This document shows, piece by piece, positions 46,585 through 58,341 of a stretch of DNA of 64,000 bases (within the stretch, counting starts at the first letter, position 1; each line of letters opens with the position of its first letter). The notes below the pieces were generated by a model. That model saw nothing but the letters and a program-made list of their open reading frames with translations. It searched no databases and was not told where the DNA came from. The position numbers and the translations under genes were made by a program. Source of the DNA: Cystobasidiopsis lactophilus (taxonomy: Eukaryota; Basidiomycota; Agaricostilbomycetes; Agaricostilbales; Chionosphaeraceae); NCBI GenBank assembly GCA_001599975.1, contig BCIO01000005.1, positions 496,001 to 560,000 on the forward strand, in the 5' to 3' direction.

Positions 46585-47637
46585 GGTGATGGTTGAACGA
46601 GAGGCGGCGGAGATGATGATTCTAAAATCCGCAAAGAGCAGCTGCGGATGTTGAGCGAGTGGCTGCTGTTGCCCCCCAAAACAAATTAATTGGCTCGATG
46701 CTGGCTGGCCGGCCTTGTGGAGTCGTGACTGAACTGAACGGACGACGCTGGGTGGCGAATGACGAATGATGCTGGAGTTGTCCGACCGTTGACCTTTTTA
46801 GATGTTTACTGCGCCTGTCCCCGTGTCTGGCGCGCACACGACCGCAGATGCCGAGCGCTGGGTTTGGTTGTTGGCGAAGAACTAGCGGTTTAAATAAGCA
46901 TTGCTCGAAGTCCCTCGAAGGCACACAAAGTGGGCGGTGAAGAAGGAGCACAAGCCTCAGGGCCGGAGTCGACGCCGAAAGTGTGACAGATCGGACCATT
47001 ATTCTGTCGCAAAAAAGGTGACAGACCAAGAGCTCCTTCGAACTCGCAAACCTTTGGCAAGCAGCAGCGACTTGCCTCCTCCCAAAATGCTTCTTAAGAC
47101 TCGTTGCTCTCGAGTAACTGACGTCCATGAAACAAGTCCAGAGAGCGCGCGCTCAGAGCACATTTAGAGATCTTAAAACCATCGTCGAAGCGTTTCCATT
47201 GCGCGAATCCCTGCGCGGCTTTGGGGTAGGACCCTGGCCGCGATAGGCGTGCTTCAATGATGACCTGAAGATTCCCTACATTCGTCCTTCCCTCTCCATG
47301 CCCTTGCCTCTTTTGCATCCGTTGACCTTGAAAATTTGTGAGTCTCCCAAAAATTTTGGGCTTTCCGTCTTCTTGGGTCTGTCTTTTCGCCAACAAACAA
47401 TGATGATCTTCTATGTAATAAGAGAGAGCCGACTTAAATGGAGTCGGGGAGGCCGACGAACTTGATGGGCTCTGTGGGTTTCGAAAGAGCTCTCTGGGCC
47501 CATCTCTTCTGAGGAACTCCCCGCTGGTTCTCTGTGTAGCTAAAAGGCGAAACTGATTCTTCTCCTCTCTCTCCTCCTCCTCATTATGCCCTTACGGTTT
47601 TCATTTGAGTTTGAATTGAACGATTTGCTAATAAAGT
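46585..47637. other. Long upstream region of the GH26-like gene
   Basis: About 1.05 kb between two minus-strand genes. A minus-strand open frame (47128..46622, 168 aa) has no signature and biased composition. It is best read as the promoter of the glycosidase gene. Confidence 0.4.
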
Positions 47638-49615
47638 TTATGGTGCGCTTTTGGGCAGGCTCGCTTGGTCTTTCTCGAAAGCGTCCTTGGCCTCTTGCAA
47701 GAAGTCGGCGTCGGACAACACCCGCCAGCCCACAGCCGCGATGCCTTTGGCGCTGGCCAGCGTCTTCTCGTGCGCTTCCTTCGTCCGCGCCGCAGCCGTG
47801 AACCCGGCCGTGTGGTTGCCGTTTTGCAGGCCGCCAGTGTCGATGGCGAACAGAGGGTGGAGGGCCGGCATTTGATAGCAGACCTGTTCATACCCTTGCA
47901 TCAGCGAATGCTTGTAGGCAACAAAAGTGCAACTCACATCGCCAAAGTCGGTCGAGCCAAAGGGCTGCGAGAGCATATTGCCGGCTGAGCTGGAAGGACA
48001 GCTGAGGAAAGCTGAGGAACACTCACATCTCCACCACCGGGGAAGTCAATGTCCAGCCTCTCGCCCATGTAATTCGTAAACGCCTTGCCCAGCACCGGAT
48101 TCTGCCTGACATCTGTAGGTCGAGCCTTTCAGACCAGATTCTGTCAAAGCTGGTTTCGCCAGTCAGGAACCCACCGGCGTAGGTGTAGGCCCAGTCCAGC
48201 TTCATCTCGCAGCCCGTGGCCAGCCGAGCAGCTTCCAGGCAGCCGGTGACCTTCTTCTTCAGGTCCTCGAGCTGCGACAGCTCCGTCGTCCGCAGGCAAA
48301 TCGTGATCTTGGACCAATCAGGGATGATGTTCACTGCCGCCCCTTCCCGAGTCTGGATCAAACCTATCCCAAATCAACACAGCGTCAGTGAGCGTCTGGC
48401 GTAAATAAAGGGGAGAGGTCACGCACTGTGAATGCGCCAAGTAGGTTGGATTTGTTGTCGCAAGAGCGAGAGGTTGGCATAAGCCGCCACAGAGGCGTCC
48501 AAGGCGTTGATGCCCTCCCACGGCGCGCCAGCAGCGTGGGCGCCCTTGCCGATGAACTCGCACACGACCTCCGTCACCTGAAGAAACAAAAGCGCTTTAG
48601 TTCTCAGCTTCAATGAGTGTTGTCAGCAAGACACACAGCCAGCATCTTAAAAAGACCCTGCAAAGGCTTGGGCGTAGGGTGGATCATGAGGGCGGCATCC
48701 ATGGCTTTGTAGGCGCCGGCCTTGATTAGCTTGATCTTGCCTCCGTCCTTCTCTCTGAGCAGATACAGTAATAAGAAACTTCTGCAGGGCCGAACGGGTG
48801 GAAGGCTCACTCTGCAGGCGTGCCGAGTAAGATGACCTTGCCAGCTGTGAACGCGGCCTCAGCTCCATTAGTGACCTAGCAATACAGGAAGCATACGAGT
48901 GTTTCTCTGAAGGGTGGTGGATATGAGTGAAGAGCATCAGATAGGGAGCAACAGAGGGCGGACCTTTTTGAGCAACTTAGAGCAAGCGATAGCGGCCGCC
49001 ACGCCGCCAATGGCGATCAAGTTGTGGCCACAAGCATGACCAACGACCGGTAAGGCGTCCATTTCTGAGTTGAAGCCGATCGTAGGGGCTGCTGTGGCGC
49101 CATCACCCTTCACCTCGAAAACGGCTTCGAAGGCGGTCTCCAACCTGAACCATTCCCAATTCTGTCATCAAACACCTGCATCTGGTGGTATATTGTACAT
49201 ACCCATAAGCGTGGGGTGTGACAGTGAAGTCAGAGTGCTTTTCCAGGAAGGCCACCAGAGCGTCATGCGCATGCTTTTCTTGCCAGGCCAGCTCCGGGTG
49301 ATCGTGGATGTCTAGCGACAGGGCACGCAAGTCCGGCGAGAGCTTTTCAATGTAGCTTTCAATGAAGTCGAGGTCCTCGCTAGAAAGCTGCCAATCTGAA
49401 GACTGCTTCTTCTCATCAGGCTGAGCAATTTGCAAGCCGGCCAACGATGGGCGAGTGTAAGCTGGCGGTGGCGCTGAGTCGTCAGCCTCGAAGGCCTCCT
49501 TAGAGTGGCAAAGTAGCATATTAAACAGTTTGGACATGGCTGCTGGCGCAAGAGAGGTCTCAGGGCCACTTCGGCACAAAACCGATTCGGAAGCGGACAG
49601 GGCGCGGAGTGCCAT
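47638..49615 (-). CDS. M20-family metallo-amidohydrolase (PM20D2/ACY1L2-like)
   Basis: Nine exons give 499 residues from ATG 49615 or 473 from ATG 49537; the second start (MSKLFNMLL) is also possible. Zinc-site and catalytic blocks: [40 protein letters not shown] (catalytic glutamate), [37 protein letters not shown] and NGNHTAGF. The PM20D2-like group cleaves dipeptide-like amides; the fungal substrate is unknown. The intron 47937-47884 is 54 nt, in frame and free of stops, so a retained form would still be open. Its predicted start lies 13 bases from the stop of the upstream protease gene. Confidence 0.88.
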
Positions 49616-49628
49616 GTGTTAATGCAAA

Positions 49629-51393
49629 CTAAGATTTGCTCGTGAATAGCAGTACCCAGCATGCGGAGAAGAGCAGCAAAAGAGGCAGGCGACTTCGGGT
49701 GGCGTCCGACGAGATCGCAGCCCTGAGGGAATTCGACCTATCGGTTGAATTGGCCGCCAACTCTTGGAACGTCACATTTGTGAACTGGGTCGAGCTAAAC
49801 GTCACAGCACCGGTAGAGAGATCATAAGATGTAGCGAAGCGCTCTGCGGACATCTGCAGATCAGCCTCTAGAGACGCCGGGCTCGGAGCAAGAAGCACAC
49901 CTAATAGCTTCTGGCCCAAGACAAAGTCCAGTCCTTGTCCTGAGACGGTGCTCAAGTCGCCGAAGACAGCGTAGCGTACGCCCACTTGAGCATCCTCGTC
50001 GATGCCCAAGGCGGCGTTCAGCTCTTCTGGAAAGAACTGAGCATCGCCGATGAGCGACAGGTTAGCCCCTGTCAGCTGGACTTGTAGGTCAGGTAGGTCG
50101 GCGACCTTGGCGGAGTCTGTCAAGTGGGGATTTCAGCTTCGGGTTTGAAGGCAGCCAAGGAGCTGAACAGACCAATCTTGATAAGCCTAGTGCTTGAGTC
50201 AATCTCGGCACCGTACTTCCCCAAGGTAGTAGCATAGTTTCCAAAGGCGTCTGAGCTAAGCAGGCACAAGGAAGTTCCGGTGTCCACCTGTCGGCAAAGG
50301 CGTGACCTTGTTTAAACTTGCCCCAGCCTACCTGGTTAGCAAGAACTTACAATGCCCGCCGAAGTTGTTACCAATTGAGTATCGCCCAGGGAGAAGCCAG
50401 CGTCTATGCTATAAGCTCAGTCCGATGTCGGAGCTGTAGCTAATGCCCAAAGCTCACCAATTCCCCAGAACTTACTCGCAGGACTGTGTGCGGTCTGGGG
50501 CGCTGTTGTGATGAACTGAAGCGTGTGGCTTTCGTCGTTGCCACCGAACGTAAGTAACCCATTGGGGTTGACTGTTTCCAGAGAGGGAGCAAAAACTTGT
50601 GACGGGCGGGTCAGCTCCGTTACTGTTTGCAAACGCATCATAAAGCAGCGACACATACAGACAGAAAGAATAGGTGCGTCAATCTGCCCCTGCTCGGCTA
50701 ATGTTTCCACTAATCTGTTGGCCCCATCGCGAACTCAGTCAATGTCTGCTAAAGGCGGAATATGCTCACGTCGGGATGGTCGAGCCGAGCGGTGAGACTG
50801 TGCCGTTGGTGAGCCCTCTTGGACCGAGTCCCAAGATTCCATCCGCGCTAAAGCCGTCTGCAACTTGAGCTACTCCAGTGCCCTGCTGACGGGCAACCAA
50901 GCCTCCAATCACCACAGTGTCTTCAAACAGCAACCCTGTGAGCGCTCAATTCCGCTCAATACCAACAGACGTTGTACATTTTAAGGGCTGGCGCACCTTC
51001 AAATTGGTTGCCTCCTCCATAACTAACGCTGACGTTGCGGCCGGTGGCCTTGCTGGACCCAGAAGGGTTATATGGAGTCTTCGCCCCTATCCAAGTGTTC
51101 GACGAGCCCGTGTCGACAAGCACGGTGTGCTGTTCTTGATTTTCGCCCACCATGAGCGTGACGTCGTAGTCCAAGAGGAGATTGGTGGCTGTAGCAGTGT
51201 TCAAATCGGTTCTGAAGCAGACTGCGCGTTGTCGATCTTGCTTCAAAAGCCAGTGCGTCTTGTCAGACGATGACTGGGAGATCAGGAGACGGGTGGATTC
51301 GCGAAGATGTTGACCGGCATTGAGTTGGAGTGAGACGATCTGGCCAGCAGAAACGAAGCAAGAGAAGGCGAGGGCAACGAGAGCGACGAGCAT
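49629..51393 (-). CDS. Pepsin-like aspartic protease A, secreted and probably GPI-anchored
   Basis: Eight exons (51393-50997, 50935-50770, 50714-50659, 50595-50458, 50403-50351, 50287-50173, 50116-49901, 49843-49629) give 451 residues. Signal peptide MLVALVALAFSCFVSAG, propeptide, first active site VLVDTGSSNTWIG, ADGILGLGPRGL, second active site GIVDTGTSLCLLSSDAF, then a Thr/Asn-rich stretch and a hydrophobic end (PLLLLFSACWVLLF) as in yapsins. It is a tandem paralog of protease B (51852-53603). It has one intron (50769-50715) that B lacks. Substrates cannot be told. Confidence 0.9.
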
Positions 51394-51851
51394 TACGGTC
51401 TTCCAGAAGCGGCCAGCGCTTCGTTCACACGGTTGTAGGAGAACGAAAGATGGCCACCCGTCTCATACTCAGAAGCCAAGCCGCCAGCGTTGCCTCTTCA
51501 CATGTAAATTGAGGTCCTTGGCGACCACACCCTCCGCTCCACAGCACATCCGAGCTGCTCAGCCTCTATTACCTTCTAGTGTTGGTGAACCATCCATAGC
51601 CAACAATGAACAGAAGCCTTTCCGCATGCTGGTGAAACGACGGTGGCGGCGCAGGGATGAGAGTGAGTTCTGCAAGGATGTTTAGTTCGCCGCCAAAGCC
51701 GTCTCAGAGTTGTTTTATAGCAAATGGTACTGTAGACGCGTCACTGCTTGCTGTAAAAGCTCTCGCGGCCGCCTCAGCGTGGAACAGGCTCGGGCTCATT
51801 AGAGGGCAACTCCCCCAAGCGCGATTTAAAATGCCATGCGTGTAATGCAGT
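51394..51851. other. Gap between the two aspartic protease genes
   Basis: About 460 bases: promoter of protease A and 3' end of protease B. No separate gene. Confidence 0.5.
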
Positions 51852-53603
51852 CTAGCTTGTGTGCGTGAGACACAAGAACAAGCCAACAGAAAGGAGCAGA
51901 GATGGTGCCCGGCGGATGCCAAAAGACGATTTTGGAGCTGGCGGTGGCGATGACATTGTTGGCAGCTGAGCGGTCGGGCTGCTGGTGACATCAGACGAAG
52001 TTGGAGGAGCTATGACTGCTGTCCCTGGCGATGTGGATAGGTTAGCGAGCTCTTGGAACGTCATGTTGGTGAACTGGGTAGCGCTGAAGGAGACGGCGCC
52101 CGTCGACAAATCGTAAGATGTCGCAAAACGTTCTGCCCGAACGGCTCTGATCAGCTGACACTTGAATACGCTCACGAGAATTCTTACCCAAAGCTTTCTG
52201 GCCCCAGATAAAGTCCAGGCCGCTCCCCGAAGGGGTGCCTAAATTGCCGACCACCGAGTAGCGCACACCGACACCTGCTCCGACGCCCAAGGCGGTGTTC
52301 TGCTCTTCCGGGAAGAACTGGGCGTCAGAAATGAGCGCCAATGTAGCTCCCGTGAGCTTAGTTTGGAGATCGGGGAGGTCGGCCACCCTGTCCGAATCTG
52401 AACAGAGTTCAGGCTGGCAGACACGACATGGAAAAAGCATGGTACAGACCGATTTTGATGAGACCGGTTTGGTCGTCCACCTCGGCGCCAAACTTCCCCA
52501 AGGCAGTTGCGTACGCTTCAAAAATGTCCGAGCTGACTAGGACGAGCGATGTACCAGTATCGACCTATTTCGGGAGAGTTCAGCCTTCAAGGTCTAATCA
52601 TTAGATAGCAGGATAGAGCTTACGATGCCGGGCGCAATTGGCCCCAGCTGAGCGTCGCCCAGGTAGAAGCCAGCGTCTGGTCATCACGTCTCAGGCGGCT
52701 TCATCGTCAACCCTCAGCGCAGGGCTTACCAATGCCCCAATACTGATGCGATGGCTGCTTTGCGGTCTTGGCAGCAGTCGTGAGGTGCGTCAGCTGGTGT
52801 GTCCCGTCTGGGCCGCCAAAGGTGAGTAAGCCATTCGGGTTGATTGTTTCTAGGGAGGGCGCAAAGACTGTTTATCTTTCCAGTTATCCCGTCGCTTACT
52901 TTAAAGCGTGGATAAATGCAGGGGAGACGCACAGACAGAGAGGATCGGCGAATCGATCTGGCCTTGGGCCACCAGATTCTCAACGAACGTTGGGATAGTT
53001 GAGCCGATAGGTAGCACTGTGTTGTTGGTTAGCCCTCTTGGACCCAGCCCTAGAATGCCATCGGCGGTCGGAAAGCCAGTGCTGTTCTGTGCCACTCCGA
53101 TGCCCTGTTGCTGTACAACCAACCCTCCTAAAGCCACCGTGTCTTCGAACAGCAACCCTAATGTGATAGTTCGACACAGTTGCGGACCCTTGTGTTTGGA
53201 CAGACGCACCTTGGAAACTGCCTGATCCATAGTTGACGGAGACCTTTCTGCCAGTTGCGGCACTGGTTTGAGTCGCCTCGTACGGAGTGCGAGCTGCTAT
53301 CCATGTGTTGGAAGACCCCGTATCCGCAATCAGAGTATGCTCTTCTTGATTCTCGCCGACTGCGAGAGAGACGTGATAAGAAAAGAGGACATTTGTTGCA
53401 GCGGCTGGGGTCGAGTCGTCTCTGAATGACGCCGCACGGAGTCGGTCTTGGGCGAGAAGCAAGTGCGAGCCCTTGGTCGCCGGCGTGGAGGCCAAGAGAT
53501 TAGAGAAGCTACGACGGCGATGAGCAGCATCAAGCTGGACTGAGACGATCTGGCCGGCAGAAACGCAAAAAGGAAGGGCAAGGGCGAAGAGAGGGACGAG
53601 CAT
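51852..53603 (-). CDS. Pepsin-like aspartic protease B, secreted and probably GPI-anchored
   Basis: Seven exons (53603-53210, 53157-52933, 52867-52730, 52676-52624, 52564-52450, 52397-52188, 52132-51852) give 471 residues. Signal peptide MLVPLFALALPFCVSAG; active sites LIADTGSSNTWIA and GIVDTGTSLVLVSSDIF; GILGLGPRGLTN between them. A Ser/Thr/Pro-rich spacer (SSDVTSSPTAQLPTMSSPPP) and hydrophobic end fit a GPI-anchored yapsin-like enzyme. Intron positions match protease A except for the one missing in IPTFVENLV. The two genes are clear tandem duplicates. Confidence 0.9.
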
Positions 53604-54153
53604 GTCTGTTGGGAGCGACCAGCGCTTAGATCCCAGTGGCCAGCACGGGTCTACGAATAAGCAAGATGACCAGCAGCTTGTTGCATTGGACGAGAAGGCC
53701 AAGAAAGCGACGCGCATTCAGAGATCATTCCATGGCAACCACGCCAAACACTTTGCACCGCGAGATCAACTTTCCTTGGCTGCTTCAGACCTCGAGATCT
53801 TGCTAGCAATGCCAAGGGAGGTCAGCCTTCCTCGTGAAATGCTGGCCGAGGGCAGACGGCTGGGGGAGCCGGTCCTCTTTGAGCGCACGAGTGCTATCGG
53901 TTTAGAGCTATTCATAGCTTGCGTCAAAGTGCGGGGCCTCGCAAAATGCAGTTTGGCCGCTCCTCTTCGAGGTGACGACGCTGCATGACTTTGGATGGCC
54001 GTAGTTGCGTTGTGGTGCTTCAAGCGTGCTGCTGGCATCCTGAATCGTCTCTGCGACCAGCGAAGTCGACAGGCAGGCTCATCCATCGTAGACAGCTTTG
54101 CGAAACGCCACAAAAACCGAGCTTGACCAGTCGCTCTGCGCATTCGTCCCAAC
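53604..54153. other. Divergent promoter region, protease B / adenylate-forming reductase
   Basis: About 550 bases with both promoters. A 128-codon open frame on the plus strand (53602-53988) has no signature and no splice link to the reductase, so I leave it uncalled. Confidence 0.45.
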
Positions 54154-57100
54154 ATGGCGCGCCCTCAAAGACTGCCCGTTGACGACTTTGTCACTCCGCA
54201 AGGACAGAACTCAAAGACTTTCAAGTGCCCTCCGCTGGATGGATCGCTTAATCTGCCAATGCGTGAGTGAATCTGCTCCTTGCCTCTGTGCATGACGCCC
54301 TCAGCCAACTTCGAGAGCTTCAGTGCTGGACTTCCATGCCGAGCATTCTTCAGAGCATCCCTATGCTGTATTTCCGAACGATGATGGAACTATTCGGACT
54401 GTCAAGTATCCCGAGCTCAGGCGCTCAGTGCACCGGTAAGCTGCCAAATTGCTGCTGCTCGGAATTTCACCGATGCCCCTTGACGGGCTGCAGAATGGCC
54501 AAGATTTTGAAGGCTGCTGTACCCGTCACTGATGGGGAAACGCCGACTGTGTCTATCTTGGCTTCGAGAGATCATTTGACCTACGCCACCATGATTCTGG
54601 GGGTGTTGAGGGCCGGCTTCAAGTGCTTTCCTTTGTCCAACCGAAACTCTGCGGCTGGAACTACACATGTAAGATTCTTGTGTCCTACCCAAGCGCTCGC
54701 TGACGCCCAATGGACACTAGCTCCTCGATGTCACCGGCTCCAATTTCGTTCTGTATGTTCCCTCTCCCGACCTCATCATTCATGTACTGAGTACCAAACA
54801 GGACGTCTACCGAGAGCGAAGGAGAAGCCCATCTAGTGGCGGCTGCCTGCGAAAAGCTACCTAACCTCAAAGTCATCCCGGCACCCATCTTCTCCGACCT
54901 GTACGATGGAACGCATTTAGACGAGGAGCTGTTGCCGCCCATGCAGACACCTGTCGACAACCACGAAACTTCCGTGATCTTGCACTCTTCGGGCAGTACG
55001 GCTTTTCCCAAGCCGATCGCGTTGTCGCACATCCATGTCCTCTGTGAGTCTTTTGACTTTCGGGCGAATCCTTCTAACGGACATTCCACAGTCCAAGAGC
55101 GTCAGATGAGCTACTCTTACCACGACTTCTGTGGGGAGATCAATGGAGTCTCGTCTGCGCCAGCGCACCACAACGCCGGCTTTGCTACCTACCTGGGTTT
55201 TGTGTTCGGCTCAGGCGAGATTGTGGCCGTCTTCAAGCCTCAGAACCCGCCTCAGATTCCCACTTCTGATAACCTTTTAAAGTAAGTGATGGTATAATGC
55301 GGCTCATCCTTGAACGCCATTGAAACAAGGAGTGCTCAGGCTATGGCAAGACACGGGTGCGACCATGGGAATGGCGCCTCCTAGCTTCCTCATTGTGCGC
55401 CCCGATCCATATTCTACGAGATGTCAGCTAATGACACCATTCAGCAATGGGCGGCTGATCCCGAGGCCTTGAAATATCTCCGGACTCTGAAGCAGCTCTG
55501 CTACTGCGGTGCTCCTTGCCCTATCGGAGTCGGCGACAACATCATCCGCGAGGGCATCAAGCTCCACAGTAACTGGGGAGCGACCGAGCTCTCCGTCGTC
55601 GACCAGTTGTGGCCCAAGTCCTTTGGCGAACCGAACGAAACTTGGGTAGACTGGACCTTCCAAGAAATCACGCCCAATGTCGGTTCTGAGCTCATTCATG
55701 ATGGAACTCGATACTGACACTGCATTGATCCTCTAGTGCAATGTTGTCTTCTTGCCGGTCGAGGGAGACAATTTTGAGATCGCTTTCGCCGATGGCCCAT
55801 CCCACAGCCCGGTCTTCCACAACGACAAGGACCGCAAGCTGTATCGCACCAGCGACCTGGTCGAGTTCCATCCCAAGCGGAAGACTGCGTTCAAGATTCT
55901 CGGGCGGCTCGATGATCAGATCATGCTTGCAAATGGCGAGAAGACCAACCCTGGGCCCCTCGAATTGATCATTGGCTCCCACCCTTTCGTCAAACATGTC
56001 GCCTACTTTGGCCGAATGCGCTTCCAGAACGGCATCCTTGTCGAACCAATCGACGCCGAGAGCGTCGATACCAACGATGCCGTCCAAGTCGCCGCATTTC
56101 GAAATGCAATCTGGCCGGCAGTCGACGAAGCCAACACATTCAGTCCGACGCACAGCAGAGTCTTCAAAGAGATGATTTTGATCACTCCGCGCGGCAAATC
56201 CTTCGCCGTGACACCAAAGGGCAGCGTCAGCAAGCCAAAAACCTTGGAAGCTTTCGACACCGAAATCGAGCAACTCTATGCGACAGTTCAGGACGCTGCC
56301 GCCAGTGCAATTCCCCTGCCAGAGAAGTTCGACGAGGCGACGGCCAAGGCGTTTGTTGGGTCAGTGGTGCGCGAAGTGTTGCGCCCGGCTGGCGGCACCT
56401 CGCTGGATTCCAGCAGTGATCTCTTCGAGAAGGGGTGCGACAGCCTTCAAAGCACCTTTATACGCAACCGTTTGGCCTCCGCACTCCGCCGATACGGTTC
56501 CCGCGCCACTCTCTCGACCAACTTCGTCTACGAGCATCCCACCATCGATCAGCTCTCTCATCAATTCTTGGCCTGCTGTAGCAGCGACAGCTCTGGTACT
56601 TCGCAACCGGCCGACCCCAAGGCAGCCCGTGCCAAAATGGAGGCCTACGTCACGCAATTCACGGCAAACTTCCCAAAGCACACCGGCAGCCTCCCACTGC
56701 CAGCCAAGAAAACGGTCCTACTTACCGGCACGACTGGCAACTTGGGCTGCTATTTGCTCAACGAGCTGCTCAATGACTCCTCTGTGGCCAAAGTGTATGC
56801 CTTGAATCGCCCTGCAGCAGTTCCCGGCGCCGAGCGTATGGCGAAAGCCTGGTCGGGCCGAGGCCTCTCCCCGTCAGACTTGCAGTCCGGCAAGGCTGTG
56901 CTGGTTGACGCTGATCTGGCCAAGCCTGGCTTCGGCATCGCCACCTCCCTTTTCGAAGAGATGAAAGCGAGCGTCACTCTCATCATTCACAACGCTTGGC
57001 TCCTCAACTTCAATCTTGGCCTGGATGCGTTCGAGCCCAACATGCGAGCAGTGCGCAACTTGGCAGACTTTGCCCTCACTTCTCCCTTCCAATCTCCGAG

Positions 57101-57891
57101 CCGACTTACCTTTGTGTCGTCGATGGCCTCTATCTCGGCCCACCCCGGTTGGGTTCCCGAAGAAAAGGCGCCGACTAGCTGGGTCATGCTTCAAGGCTAC
57201 GCATGCAGCAAGTGGGTTGGAGAAAAGATTGTTGAAGCGTCCGGCTTGTCGGCCACCAGCATTCGGGTCTGCCAACTCTCCGGTTCGACTGTGAACGGGT
57301 CGTGGAACGAAACGGACTGGTTTGCGCTGTTGGTAAAGACGGCATCTCGCTTAAAGTGCCTGCCCTCTGGCAAAGGCGTACGTCTCGGCATCTATGTTGC
57401 CAGGTTTTGACTGACGGAGCCTCTTTTTAGGTCATTGCCTTTGTACCGATCGATTCTGCTGCTAGAGCCGTTCGCGACTTTGCTTATGATTCGTCCACGC
57501 CTTCAGTCGTTCATCTCGTCCACCCGAAGTCAGTTTCCAAGCTTTAGCCACGTCTTTTCAGACTTAATATTTTAGCAGGACTATCACTTGGACAGAAATG
57601 ATGCAGCCCATCGGCAAAGCGCTAGGTGTCCCGTTGGTGCCCTACGCCGAGTGGCGCGACCGCCTTGTCGCGGATCAAGACATCGTCAACAACCCGGCGA
57701 TCAAGCTCTTGCCATTCTTTCAACACAGAACTGCAGACGATGTTGATCCCAACCATGAAGCTATGGGCTCAGTGCGGCTACAGTCCGACAAGGCGCAGGC
57801 TCACTCGCCAACCCTCGCCAATTTGCCACCGCTGTCCAGCGAAGACTCCCTCAGATGGATCTCGTACTGGCGCGGGATCAAGTTCTTGTAA
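54154..57891 (+). CDS. Single-module adenylate-forming reductase (A-T-R, NRPS-like)
   Basis: Eleven exons (54154-54262, 54324-54435, 54494-54668, 54721-54752, 54802-55043, 55092-55281, 55340-55394, 55421-55678, 55737-57377, 57431-57528, 57579-57891) give 1074 residues. Adenylation domain about 20-540: HSSGSTAFPKP (ATP loop), YCGAPCP, NWGATE, RTSDLVEFHP and ILGRLDDQI. Carrier domain: LFEKGCDSLQS, with the phosphopantetheine serine near 627. Reductase domain: VLLTGTTGNLGCYLLNELL (NADPH site, about 720) and SSMASIS, ending WRGIKFL. Such enzymes activate an acid, hold it as thioester and reduce it to aldehyde. It is shorter than Lys2 and has the domain order of fungal carboxylic acid reductases. 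Its substrate is unknown. One intron (55395-55420) is 26 nt. Confidence 0.9.
55395..55420 (+). other. 26-nt ultra-short intron in the reductase gene
   Basis: Begins gtgcgcccc and ends ttctacgag. Since 26 is not a multiple of three, reading through shifts the frame; splicing gives PPSFLIMSANDTIQQW and a coding sum divisible by three. Confidence 0.6.
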
Positions 57892-58341
57892 CCTACTAGT
57901 TCGATGTAGACAAATTGCACGAGGTCAGGCCAATGGTCACCACATGCGTCGAGTCTGCCCCTCCTAGGAGGGTGCGGCCAAACCATTCCATCTTCTCCTC
58001 CTCTTCCTCTTTGCTCACTAGTCTATGACAGCACGGCTCTTAGGAGCATTTCAAGTTCTCTAAGCAGCTTTTCGACGTTTTTTTCTGTTTCGTGACGCGC
58101 TCAAGCTGCAGTGGGTGGCGTCCGGCCGCGGGCTTGGATCAATGTGAATCTTGGTGCAATGCTGGCTTAAGCGGGGTGCTTTCAAAGATTTCCGAGTGCC
58201 TTGCTGACTTCTCAATCGATACTGTGCGAACTGCTCCGGTTCCTGCTCTGTAAAGCTGTGTTCTGGGGCATACCGGGGCGGTGGAGAACGGTCACCCGAG
58301 AGCCCTCTTGGAGCCCTCGTTGATCCATTTGATCCTGAACA
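57892..58341. other. Intergenic region, reductase / MBL-fold gene
   Basis: About 450 bases: 3' end of the reductase and promoter of the MBL gene. A T-run at 58077-58084. Nothing else seen. Confidence 0.5.

Noticed and set aside
46622-47128. 168-codon minus-strand frame upstream of the GH26-like gene
   Set aside because: Composition and lack of any motif; no splice link to either neighbour.
47884-47937. Reading the 54-nt segment in the M20 gene as coding ([18 protein letters not shown])
   Set aside because: It is open and in frame, but splicing it out restores the family pattern [18 protein letters not shown]; kept only as a possible retained intron.
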